Positions 1 to 6,357 of a DNA stretch of 10,803 nucleotides are shown here, one piece after another. The first letter of the stretch is position 1; each line of letters begins with the position of its first letter. A program made the translations under genes and the position numbers. Under the pieces are notes generated by a model. It did no database searches and had not been told where the DNA came from. It worked only from the letters and a program-made list of their open reading frames with translations. The stretch comes from Acidobacteriota bacterium (lineage in GTDB: Bacteria; Acidobacteriota; Blastocatellia; RBC074), in contig JAKEHZ010000192.1 in NCBI GenBank assembly GCA_022614735.1, forward strand, positions 1-10,803, given 5' to 3'.

Positions 1-37
1 CTTTTGCCTTTTGATTTCTTCCTTTCGCCTTTTGCCT
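1..37. repeat. Short tandem pyrimidine-rich repeat, probably one arm of a truncated foldback element
   Basis: The first 37 bases are built from near-identical heptamers of the CTTTTGC/CCTTTCG kind (at 1-13 and 21-37). They lie just upstream of the first gene, as the other foldback elements of this window do. The composition and position suggest the right arm of an inverted repeat whose left arm is outside the window. That arm cannot be seen, so the foldback nature is inference. The reading frame of the first methyltransferase is open through this repeat back to a TTG at 11, but I do not regard that part as coding. Confidence 0.4.
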
Positions 38-88
38 AAGTTTGTGCGATCCGACTACAATAACCCAAAAGGTTATCTTGAATATTTA

Positions 89-1105
89 ATGAGAGAGAGT
101 TTGCTTCAATATCTGGCTTGCCCCTCTTGTGGGAACGAAATATCACTCACTGTTGATGAACGCGAAGGTCATGAAGTCATCTCCGGTGAATTATTCTGTC
201 TGCGATGCCATCAGGTCTATCCAATTCGCGGCGGCATCGCACGTTTCACCGGCTTTGATAAAGACGATAAACAGCGCAGCACGGCTGAGAATTTCGGCGC
301 ACAGTGGCTGGCCTTCGATCATCTCGCCGAGCATCACGAAAAACAGTTTCTCGACTGGATTGCACCGGTCACGCCTGAATTCATGCGCGGCAAGGTCGTC
401 CTCGAAGGCGGATGCGGCAAAGGCCGTCACACACGCTTGATCGGCGAATGGGGCGCTCGCGCGGTGATCGGTGTCGATCTGAGTGAAGCGGTCGAAGCGG
501 CTTATCGCAACACAAAAGACCTCCCGGATGTCCATATCATCCAAGCCGACATTTACCGGCTGCCGTTAATAAAATCCTTCGATTACGCTTTCTCGGTGGG
601 TGTGCTGCATCACCTGCCCGATCCGCGCGCGGGATTTGCCTCGCTCATCAGACATGTTAAACATGGTGGTGCGATATCAGCATGGGTTTATGGCCAGGAA
701 AATAACGACTGGATCTTGAATTTCGTCAACCCGCTGCGCCAACACGTCACTTCAAAGTTGCCGCCGCGCCTGCTTTATTACTTGTCTTTTCTCCCAACGG
801 CATTTCTCTTTCTCCTTCTCAAGATGATCTACTTGCCGCTGGGAAAGACGAAATTTGCGCGGCATCTGTTTTACGCAAATTATCTGAGCTACATCGCGCG
901 CTTCCCTTTCCGCGAAATTCATAACATCGTCCACGACCACCTGACCGCCCCGGTGGCGTTTTATATTCACCGCGAAGAGTTCAACGATTGGTTCAAGGCG
1001 GCGGGTGCTGAGCGTGTCGAGATTCACTGGCACAATCGCAATAGTTGGCGCGGTTTCGCTTTTAGGAAGTCATCAGAAGGGTTGGGGGCAAGCTATGCAA
1101 AATGA
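89..1105 (+). CDS. Class I SAM-dependent methyltransferase with N-terminal Trm112-like zinc ribbon
   Basis: Predicted soluble methyltransferase of 338 residues. The N-terminus is a Trm112-like zinc ribbon: CPSC at residues 11-14 and CLRC at 37-40 form a four-cysteine zinc site, followed by the usual YPIRGGI segment. A Rossmann-fold methyltransferase domain follows, with SAM-binding motif I VVLEGGCGKGRHT (103-115), the acidic end of strand 2 GVDLS (128-132), and the post-motif VGVLHHLPDP (170-179). A hydrophobic stretch at about 230-250 could touch the membrane. I chose ATG 89 because the protein then begins MRESLLQYLACPSCG, the typical start of this zinc-ribbon fold; the frame is open to a TTG at 11, but that extension lies in repeat-like DNA. 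The gene overlaps the next methyltransferase by 11 bases, so the two are probably co-translated. The nearby glycosyltransferase suggests methylation of a sugar or lipid-linked intermediate, but the substrate cannot be read from the sequence. Confidence 0.85.
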   Translation: MRESLLQYLACPSCGNEISLTVDEREGHEVISGELFCLRCHQVYPIRGGIARFTGFDKDDKQRSTAENFGAQWLAFDHLAEHHEKQFLDWIAPVTPEFMRGKVVLEGGCGKGRHTRLIGEWGARAVIGVDLSEAVEAAYRNTKDLPDVHIIQADIYRLPLIKSFDYAFSVGVLHHLPDPRAGFASLIRHVKHGGAISAWVYGQENNDWILNFVNPLRQHVTSKLPPRLLYYLSFLPTAFLFLLLKMIYLPLGKTKFARHLFYANYLSYIARFPFREIHNIVHDHLTAPVAFYIHREEFNDWFKAAGAERVEIHWHNRNSWRGFAFRKSSEGLGASYAK

Positions 1106-1892
1106 GGCTCCTCCGTGGAAAGAGGCGATGCGCCCGATAAATTATGAAGTGATGTTCGATGTCGAGGACGATCACTGGTGGTTTATCGGTCGGCGCGCAA
1201 TCGTCTTTGCACAGATTGAGGACGCCCTGGAAGCATCGCCACTGTTCAGACAAATACTCGATATTGGCTGTGGGACGGGCGCAACTATGGATCACCTGAG
1301 AGGCTATGGCGAAGTGCAGGGCATCGATTTATCGGAAATCCCCCTGGGCTTTTCGCGCCGGCGTGGGCACAATCGTGTTTTTTGCGCTAGCGCAACTGAA
1401 TTGCCATTCGAAAACGAATCGTTCGATCTCATAACTGCGCTCGATGTAATTGAGCATCTAGATGATGACGTAAAAGGTTTGAGCGAAATCCGTCGCGTTT
1501 TGAAACCTGATGCGCCCGCGATAATCTTCGTTCCGGCTTTTCAAGCTCTGTGGGGCCCGAATGACGTCCAATCGGGACACAGACGACGTTATCGGATAGC
1601 TCAACTTCAAACGGCAATCGAAGCCGCTCGATTGAGCGTCGAGCGGATCAGTTATGCGAATATCGCGATGTTCATACCAATCTGGCTGGGAAGGAAGATG
1701 CTCACGCTGTTTGGGCGTCGAGAGCAGGCAGAAAATCGCATCAACCATCCATCGATCAACAAATTGCTCGCCGGCATTTTTTCGAGCGAGGCAAACTGGC
1801 TGCGCCGGCATACGCTTCCTTTTGGAGTTTCGATTGTCTGTGTGGTAAGAAAGAGAGAATACGAAATAAACGAAACAAACGAAAATGTTTAG
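1095..1892 (+). CDS. Class I SAM-dependent methyltransferase, envelope-glycan type
   Basis: Predicted methyltransferase of 265 residues. It has the N-terminal signature DDHWWFIGRR (25-34), common in methyltransferases of polysaccharide and lipid-linked sugar loci. It also has SAM motif I ILDIGCGTG (54-62), GIDLS (76-80), DVIEHLDDD (117-125) and GHRRRYR (161-167). ATG 1095 is taken as the start because GGG-rich bases precede it and it gives an 11-base overlap with the upstream gene; ATG 1128, preceded by GGAAAGAGG, is an alternative and still keeps the HWW motif. An upstream open frame back to 1005 is rejected because it lies inside the previous gene. The C-terminus is odd: the last 12 residues or so (REYEINETNENV) are encoded by the left arm of a 76-base foldback repeat, and the TAG stop sits in its loop. 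The tail is probably a repeat-derived addition rather than part of the fold. Confidence 0.85.
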   Translation: MQNEAPPWKEAMRPINYEVMFDVEDDHWWFIGRRAIVFAQIEDALEASPLFRQILDIGCGTGATMDHLRGYGEVQGIDLSEIPLGFSRRRGHNRVFCASATELPFENESFDLITALDVIEHLDDDVKGLSEIRRVLKPDAPAIIFVPAFQALWGPNDVQSGHRRRYRIAQLQTAIEAARLSVERISYANIAMFIPIWLGRKMLTLFGRREQAENRINHPSINKLLAGIFSSEANWLRRHTLPFGVSIVCVVRKREYEINETNENV

Positions 1893-1928
1893 ACATTTTC
1901 GTTTATTTCGTTTGTTTCGTATTCTCTC
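1853..1928. repeat. Foldback element, GAATACGAAA family, 36-bp arms with a 4-base loop
   Basis: The left arm (1853-1888) and right arm (1893-1928) are inverted copies differing at only two positions, around a four-base TTAG loop. As RNA, one difference gives a tolerated U-G pair and the other a C-A mismatch. The arm contains two tandem nonamers, CGAAATAAA and CGAAACAAA. The order of the two variants is swapped between arms, as expected if each arm carries the same tandem order rather than a strict mirror copy. The methyltransferase gene ends within the element, and the next ATG lies only eight bases beyond it. The stem is AT-rich and has no following U-tract, so it does not look like a standard intrinsic terminator. 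A long intercistronic RNA hairpin is more likely. Confidence 0.9.
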
Positions 1929-1934
1929 AGGGAG
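1929..1934 (+). promoter_or_regulatory. Ribosome binding site of the glycosyltransferase gene, abutting the foldback element
   Basis: AGGGAG directly follows the right arm of the foldback repeat and lies two bases before ATG 1937 (five bases if only AGG is counted). It supports the chosen start. Because the hairpin ends exactly at this site, folding of the mRNA could affect ribosome access; that effect is inference. Confidence 0.6.
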
Positions 1935-1936
1935 AA

Positions 1937-2956
1937 ATGAGTCCAGAACTTTCACTTTTTCTGCCCGTCTACGACGAAGAGGATAACCTCGAAGAGCTGC
2001 ACGAGAAGATCATCGCTTCGATGGATAAACTTGGCCGCAGCTTCGAGGTCATATACGTTGACGACGGCAGCACAGACGGCAGCCTCGATCTGCTGAAGGC
2101 TTTCGCTGCGCGCGACTCGCGTGTGCGTGTTATCGCCTTTCGACGGAATTACGGCCAGACGGCCGCCATGGCAGCAGGGATCGATGCCGCGCGGGGCGAA
2201 GTGCTGATTGCGATGGACGCCGACCTGCAGAACGACCCGGCGGATATCGAACGGCTGCTGGCAAAGTTGGATGAAGGCTTTGACGTTGTTTCCGGTTGGC
2301 GCAAAGAGCGTCATGATGCATTCCTCACGCGAGTCGTGCCATCACGCATTGCCAACCGGCTCATTTCATTTATTGGCCGCGTCCCCCTGCACGATTACGG
2401 TTGTTCGTTGAAAGCCTATCGCCGCGAAGCTCTGAAAGGTGTGCATCTCTACGGCGAGATGCATCGGTTCATCCCCATCTACGCAAGCTGGGCCGGCGTG
2501 CGTGTCACCGAAATTCCGGTGGCGCATTATCCGCGGTTGGCGGGCAAATCGAAATATGGCCTCTCGCGCACAGTCAAAATCATCTTTGACCTGGTCACGA
2601 TCAAGTTCATGGCGAGCTATCTGACCAAACCACTCTATGTCTTCGGCTGGGCCGGCGTTCTGGCCTTCGCGCTCTCTTTCGTCTCCGCCCTCTTCGCATT
2701 CCTGATGAAGTATACGGGCTGGCCGCACCCGGCATCCTTCATTCAAACTCCGTTGCCGGTGCTGGCCATGGTCATGCTCGTGCTCGGCATTCAGCTTTTC
2801 CTCATGGGTTTGATTGCGGAGATGCTGGTACGGACTTATCACGAATCACAGGGCAAGCCTATTTATACGATCAAAAAGAAGATCAATTTTGAGGATGATC
2901 AAGAAGAAGAGGGAATACGAAACAGGCGAAATTATCAGTACCGCGAGCGGTACTGA
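1937..2956 (+). CDS. Membrane-anchored family 2 glycosyltransferase (polyprenyl-phosphate sugar transferase type)
   Basis: Glycosyltransferase of 339 residues. The GT-A domain begins with SLFLPVYDEEDNLEEL (6-21), has VDDGSTDGS (41-49) for nucleotide-sugar binding, and the metal-binding DADLQNDP (94-101, DxD at D94 and D96). Two C-terminal membrane segments follow at about 233-257 and 272-297. This is the layout of the DPM1/ArnC/GtrB-like group, which moves a sugar from a nucleotide donor to a polyprenyl phosphate at the cytoplasmic membrane. The exact donor is not visible. The final 14 residues or so (GIRNRRNYQYRERY) come from a half copy of the GAATACGAAA repeat fused to a GC-rich palindrome, and the TGA stop lies in the palindrome. 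This tail is probably dispensable. The gene follows two methyltransferases and precedes asnB, which fits a surface-glycan locus. Confidence 0.9.
   Translation: MSPELSLFLPVYDEEDNLEELHEKIIASMDKLGRSFEVIYVDDGSTDGSLDLLKAFAARDSRVRVIAFRRNYGQTAAMAAGIDAARGEVLIAMDADLQNDPADIERLLAKLDEGFDVVSGWRKERHDAFLTRVVPSRIANRLISFIGRVPLHDYGCSLKAYRREALKGVHLYGEMHRFIPIYASWAGVRVTEIPVAHYPRLAGKSKYGLSRTVKIIFDLVTIKFMASYLTKPLYVFGWAGVLAFALSFVSALFAFLMKYTGWPHPASFIQTPLPVLAMVMLVLGIQLFLMGLIAEMLVRTYHESQGKPIYTIKKKINFEDDQEEEGIRNRRNYQYRERY
2911..2930 (+). repeat. Half copy of the GAATACGAAA repeat family
   Basis: GGGAATACGAAACAGGCGAA closely matches the left arm of the elements at 1853, 5801 and 7034. It has no inverted partner on the right and instead abuts the palindrome at 2932. 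It is translated in frame as the tail of the glycosyltransferase, so it marks a remnant or mosaic of the repeat family within coding sequence. Confidence 0.7.
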
Positions 2957-2959
2957 TAA
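2932..2959. repeat. GC-rich perfect palindrome with 13-bp arms
   Basis: TTATCAGTACCGC, a two-base GA centre, and its exact inverted copy. The stop codon of the glycosyltransferase lies in the right arm, and the AsnB ATG follows 17 bases after the element. The stem is stable, but the downstream bases (CTTTATGATTT) form only a weak T-rich run, so a role as terminator is possible but not convincing. It differs in sequence from the AT-rich foldback family it is joined to. Confidence 0.85.
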
Positions 2960-2976
2960 CTTTATGATTTAAATCG

Positions 2977-4872
2977 ATGTGTGGAATTGTAGGCATCATC
3001 AACCTCGATCGAGACCAGCCGGCCGACGAGCAAACGGCGCGCGCCATGGCGGAGGCAATCATCCATCGCGGTCCGGATGACGATGGCTTCTATTTCAAAA
3101 ACAACGTCGCGCTGGGGATGCGACGACTTTCGATAATCGATCTGAGGACCGGTCACCAACCGATCAGCAATGAAGATGGTTCAGTGTGGGTCGTCTTCAA
3201 CGGAGAGATTTATAACTTCCTCGAATTGCGCGAGCGTTTGATTGCGCGCGGTCATCATTTCCGCACTCACTCAGATACGGAAGTCATCGTTCATCTCTAC
3301 GAAGATCACGGTGATGACCTCACTTCTCACCTCAATGGGATGTTCGCATTTGCATTGTGGGACGAAAACCGCCAACGTTTATTGATTGCGCGCGATCGAA
3401 TGGGAGAGAAACCTCTCTACTTCACACAGATCGCGAACCAGGCTTTTATTTTCGCCTCGGAGCTCAAATCGCTCGTCGTCCATCCGCTCGTTGAACGTCG
3501 GCTCAATCTCCTTGCGTTACGGAAATACCTGCAATACGAATTTGTGCCTTCTCCTTACACAATGTTCGAAGGCGTGCATAAGCTGCGGCCTGCGCATCGA
3601 CTGATCTTTGAAAAAGGGCAATGGCGGACTGAGCGCTATTGGCAATTGAGCTACGAAGACGAGCGATTGAAGATCGGCGAAGATGAAGCGGCCGAAGAGG
3701 TGAGGCGGCGATTGCGCGAGGCCGTGCGAATCAGGTTGATCTCTGATGTCCCTCTCGGTGTGTTATTGTCGGGCGGGATCGATTCCAGCTCGGTTGCCGC
3801 GCTGGCGTGTGAAGCTGCTCAGGGACGAGTCAAGACATTCTCGATCGCCTTCGAAGAAAGATCGTTTGACGAGTCATCCTATGCGCGCCTGGTTGCGGAC
3901 AGGCTCGGCACCGATCATTACGAACAGCGGTTCACTGAGCGCGAGATGTTGGCAATAGTGCCGGAGATTCCCCGCCTGCTCGATGAACCGCTGGGCGATG
4001 GATCGTTGATTCCCACTTCCCTGCTCTGCCGCTTCACCCGCCATCACGTCACAGTGGCGCTCGGGGGCGATGGCGGCGATGAGTTCTTAGCTGGTTACCC
4101 GACTTACGCCGCGCATCGGATGACGGGGTATTATCGCGCTCTGCCGCAATTTGTCAGAAGCGGATTGATCGAACCCGCTGTCGAAAGTCTGCCGGTTTCA
4201 ACCGAAAACCTCTCTTTCGATTTCCGCGCAAAACGTTTTGTGCGCGGCGCCGTTCTGCCGCCGGGGACGCGCCACACTGTTTGGATGGGATCGTTTGATG
4301 CCGGGCAACAACGACTTCTTTTAACTTCCGATGTATTGAACGCGTGGCACGACGAAGCGGTTTTCAACGAAGTGCGTAACTACGATTACGAGAACGGCTC
4401 CGGCAAAACCGGCATCATCGAACAGATGATGATGCTCGACGCCACGCACTATCTTTCCGAATGTGTTCTCTTCAAGGTCGACCGCGCGAGCATGGCCGCT
4501 TCGCTCGAAACGCGCGCGCCGTTTCTCGATCACACTTTCATCGAATTCCTGATGAAACTCCCGATCGATTTGAAGTTTCGCGGTTTAACAGGAAAATACA
4601 TCCTCAAACGCGCGATGCAGGACCGCTTGCCCGAAGAAGTCATCAAAAGGCCGAAGAAAGGGTTTGGCATGCCCGTCGCCAAATGGATCAAAGGTGAACT
4701 GCAACCTCTTGTCCGTGACCTGTTTGCGCCGGAAAGATTGAAACGACGTGGGCTCTTCAATCCTGAATATGTCCAGAAACTGCTCGATGAGCACGAACGC
4801 GGCCAGGCCGATCATCGTAAGCTGATCTGGACACTTTTGATGTTCGAGATGTGGCCGTTAGCCAAAAGTTAG
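2977..4872 (+). CDS. asnB: Asparagine synthase (glutamine-hydrolysing), AsnB family
   Basis: A complete class II glutamine amidotransferase/asparagine synthase of 631 residues. It starts MCGIVG, so after Met removal the N-terminal Cys2 is the nucleophile that splits glutamine. The glutaminase domain (about 2-210) also has RRLSIIDL (49-56), NGEIYN (75-80) and SDTEVI (99-104). The synthetase domain carries the ATP pyrophosphatase loop SGGIDSS (265-271), GGDGGDE (363-369) and KVDRASMAASLETRAPFLD (500-518). Every catalytic motif appears intact. The length is close to the roughly 630-residue forms found in exopolysaccharide and exosortase-associated loci, where members are thought to amidate a sugar or peptide rather than make free asparagine. 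The neighbouring methyltransferases and glycosyltransferase make that reading plausible but unproven. There is no clear Shine-Dalgarno motif; the start is fixed by the obligatory Met-Cys. Confidence 0.95.
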   Translation: MCGIVGIINLDRDQPADEQTARAMAEAIIHRGPDDDGFYFKNNVALGMRRLSIIDLRTGHQPISNEDGSVWVVFNGEIYNFLELRERLIARGHHFRTHSDTEVIVHLYEDHGDDLTSHLNGMFAFALWDENRQRLLIARDRMGEKPLYFTQIANQAFIFASELKSLVVHPLVERRLNLLALRKYLQYEFVPSPYTMFEGVHKLRPAHRLIFEKGQWRTERYWQLSYEDERLKIGEDEAAEEVRRRLREAVRIRLISDVPLGVLLSGGIDSSSVAALACEAAQGRVKTFSIAFEERSFDESSYARLVADRLGTDHYEQRFTEREMLAIVPEIPRLLDEPLGDGSLIPTSLLCRFTRHHVTVALGGDGGDEFLAGYPTYAAHRMTGYYRALPQFVRSGLIEPAVESLPVSTENLSFDFRAKRFVRGAVLPPGTRHTVWMGSFDAGQQRLLLTSDVLNAWHDEAVFNEVRNYDYENGSGKTGIIEQMMMLDATHYLSECVLFKVDRASMAASLETRAPFLDHTFIEFLMKLPIDLKFRGLTGKYILKRAMQDRLPEEVIKRPKKGFGMPVAKWIKGELQPLVRDLFAPERLKRRGLFNPEYVQKLLDEHERGQADHRKLIWTLLMFEMWPLAKS

Positions 4873-4887
4873 TGTAAAGTTTAATTT

Positions 4888-4986
4888 CTGGAGTCTGGAG
4901 TCTGGAGTCCGGAGTCCGGAGTCCGGAGTATAGTTTATGACTACGGATCATGGAGTCCAGACTCCAGACTCCAGACTCCAGACTCC
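4888..4986. repeat. Foldback element made of inverted tandem heptamers (CTGGAGT/CCGGAGT)
   Basis: The left arm holds six perfect heptamers: three CTGGAGT (4888-4908), then three CCGGAGT (4909-4929). After a spacer of about 20 bases the right arm holds TGGAGT (4951-4956) and four CCAGACT heptamers (4957-4984), the inverse of AGTCTGG. About 31 bp can pair, with two C-A mismatches where the left arm carries CCGG. Copy number and variant content differ between arms, which points to slippage or unequal gene conversion after the foldback formed. It fills most of the gap between asnB and the signal peptidase gene, and its right arm is open in the signal peptidase frame. Confidence 0.9.
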
Positions 4987-5003
4987 ATTTTTCTCTTAAA
5001 AAA

Positions 5004-5798
5004 ATGACTGATCAAAAGGACCTCAACAGAACGACATCGACTCAACCGGCCTTTGGACCGCCGAAATCGATCATTCGCGAATATTTCGAGCAGGGCGTGA
5101 TCACGGTGATCATGGCATTGTTCCTGATGACCTTTATCGCGCAGGCTGTCGCCGTGCCCACCGGTTCGATGCAAAACACGATCAACATTGGCGATCATCT
5201 TTTCGTCAATAAATTCATCTTCGGAAAATCGACGCCGATTCTTGGGCGGCTGCTGCCAACACGAGAGATCCGACAGGGTGACGTCATTGTCTTCAAACTG
5301 CCCAGCGATGCGAAGATAAATTATGTCAAGCGCGTCATCGGGCTTCCCGGCGATACGGTTCAGATCAAAGGTCGGCGCGTTTTCGTTAATGGCAAGGAAC
5401 TACCCGAGCAACGCGTCATTGTCAGAATTTCCGATAGCAGATCGGCCCTGGAGGAGATCAGGACCGAGGAGGCGCCTCCAGGGGCGAAATACAAGGTTTA
5501 TTACAGCGAACGCGATCGAGACGACGAAGATATCAGCGATTTTCACAGTATGAAATTTGGTGTCAGGGAGCCCTATCAAGTTCCTGAGGGCAGATATTTT
5601 GTAATGGGTGATAGCCGCGATAACAGTCTCGATAGCCGCTACTGGGGAACTGTGCCGCGTGAAAACATCTTCGCTCGAGCGCTATATGTGCATTGGTCGT
5701 ACAATCCACGCGACCCTGAAAATACCAGCAGCGGCAATCGCATTTTGGATATGATTAAGAATGCCAATTGGAAACGGACTGGGACGGCAGTCAAATAA
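5004..5798 (+). CDS. lepB: Signal peptidase I
   Basis: Membrane serine protease (family S26) that removes signal peptides from exported proteins on the outer face of the cytoplasmic membrane; 264 residues from ATG 5004. A single N-terminal membrane segment (about 31-51) is followed by the catalytic serine box VPTGSMQNTI (51-60, Ser55). The general-base lysine lies in NYVKRVIGLPGD (106-117, Lys109), and box E is GDSRDNSLDSRYWG (202-215). The region between the two catalytic boxes and box E holds a charged insert at about 140-188. The frame is open back to ATG 4950, which would add 18 residues encoded wholly by the heptamer repeat (MESRLQTPDSRLH...). I prefer 5004, since the extension is repeat-derived, although neither start has a good Shine-Dalgarno motif. 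The position downstream of a glycan locus hints at processing of exported proteins, but it could equally be the housekeeping enzyme. Confidence 0.93.
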   Translation: MTDQKDLNRTTSTQPAFGPPKSIIREYFEQGVITVIMALFLMTFIAQAVAVPTGSMQNTINIGDHLFVNKFIFGKSTPILGRLLPTREIRQGDVIVFKLPSDAKINYVKRVIGLPGDTVQIKGRRVFVNGKELPEQRVIVRISDSRSALEEIRTEEAPPGAKYKVYYSERDRDDEDISDFHSMKFGVREPYQVPEGRYFVMGDSRDNSLDSRYWGTVPRENIFARALYVHWSYNPRDPENTSSGNRILDMIKNANWKRTGTAVK

Positions 5799-5800
5799 GG

Positions 5801-5903
5801 AGAGAATACGAAACAAACGAAAAACTGTTTTCAGTTTTCAGTTTTCAGTTTTCAGTGATGTCTCGCACCAGCTGAAAACTGAAAACTGTTTTTCGTATTC
5901 TCT
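5801..5903. repeat. Composite foldback: GAATACGAAA outer arms nesting TTTTCAG heptamers
   Basis: The outer arms AGAGAATACGAA (5801-5812) and TTCGTATTCTCT (5892-5903) are perfect inverses. Inside, the left side has four tandem TTTTCAG heptamers (5828-5855) and the right has two CTGAAAA heptamers plus CTG (5872-5888), which allow a further 17-bp stem. The left side also keeps the ACAAACGAAAA part of the family core, which the right side lacks. Two repeat types are therefore nested in one element. It begins two bases after the lepB stop codon. No transposase or obvious target duplication was seen. Confidence 0.88.
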
Positions 5904-5949
5904 TTGAGACAAGATTGAGAGTATGTTAATTTGAGCATCAACGGTCAGA

Positions 5950-5956
5950 AAGGAGG
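5950..5956 (+). promoter_or_regulatory. Strong ribosome binding site of the small-protein gene
   Basis: AAGGAGG, a near-consensus Shine-Dalgarno motif, lies eight bases before ATG 5965. It is by far the best such site in the window and fixes the start of the two-gene unit. The other genes here mostly have weak sites, so this unit may be translated more strongly; that last point is inference. Confidence 0.85.
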
Positions 5957-5964
5957 CCCCCATT

Positions 5965-6345
5965 ATGACCAGAATGAAGGCCAAATCATCGGAACGACAC
6001 CACCAAGGGATACCCGCGGAGCAATGGGACTTGCCTGCGACTTACAGCGCCGATGGAAAGCAGATGCTTCCCCTGCGTGACCTGACTGACCCGAATGTTT
6101 CAGCGCTCGCTCCGTCACAACTGACCCCGAACCAGCGCGCCGAGCTGGTGGCCAGGCGAATAGAGCTCCAGGCGGAATTCGAAGTCGTGATGATCGGAGC
6201 GGGGATGATCGACAAGAACCGTGCAGTTGCGGAAGTCAAGGCGCAATCCGATGTCGGGCGCATTCTAATTGAGGTTGAGCAGAGGGTGCTCAATAACCTG
6301 ATGGATCAAGTTGCTCAGGAACGATCGGGGCAGGGGAAGCGATAG
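5965..6345 (+). CDS. Small hypothetical protein, partner of the caspase-like gene
   Basis: A 126-residue soluble protein that I do not recognise. There is no signal peptide or membrane segment. The first 50 residues or so are polar and rich in Pro, Asp and Lys, probably flexible, with the segment ADGKQMLPLRDLTDPNV (29-45). From about residue 54 to 118 it looks mainly helical, for example PNQRAELVARRIELQAEFEV (55-74) and GRILIEVEQRVLNNLMDQV (98-116), which might pair with a partner or self-associate. Its TAG stop overlaps the purine-rich ribosome site of the protease gene 12 bases downstream, so the two genes are almost certainly co-expressed and probably work together. Possible roles are inhibitor, adaptor or substrate of the protease; the sequence does not choose among them. 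Confidence 0.7.
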   Translation: MTRMKAKSSERHHQGIPAEQWDLPATYSADGKQMLPLRDLTDPNVSALAPSQLTPNQRAELVARRIELQAEFEVVMIGAGMIDKNRAVAEVKAQSDVGRILIEVEQRVLNNLMDQVAQERSGQGKR

Positions 6346-6357
6346 GAGAGAGGAATT

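Noticed and set aside
11..88. Extended N-terminus of the first methyltransferase from TTG 11
   Set aside because: The extra 26 residues come from pyrimidine-rich repeat DNA and precede the usual start of the zinc ribbon at ATG 89.
1853..1928. Intrinsic terminator
   Set aside because: The stem is long but AT-rich, no U-tract follows, and the next gene's ribosome site begins at once.
1458..1955. Minus-strand open frame of 165 codons
   Set aside because: It lies opposite the second methyltransferase and crosses the foldback; the translation has no recognisable motif and the plus-strand gene is clear.
5904..5931. Promoter before the two-gene unit (TTGAGA, 16 bases, TTAATT)
   Set aside because: The -10 match is poor and the pattern could easily arise by chance in this AT-rich gap; it was not strong enough to list as a feature.
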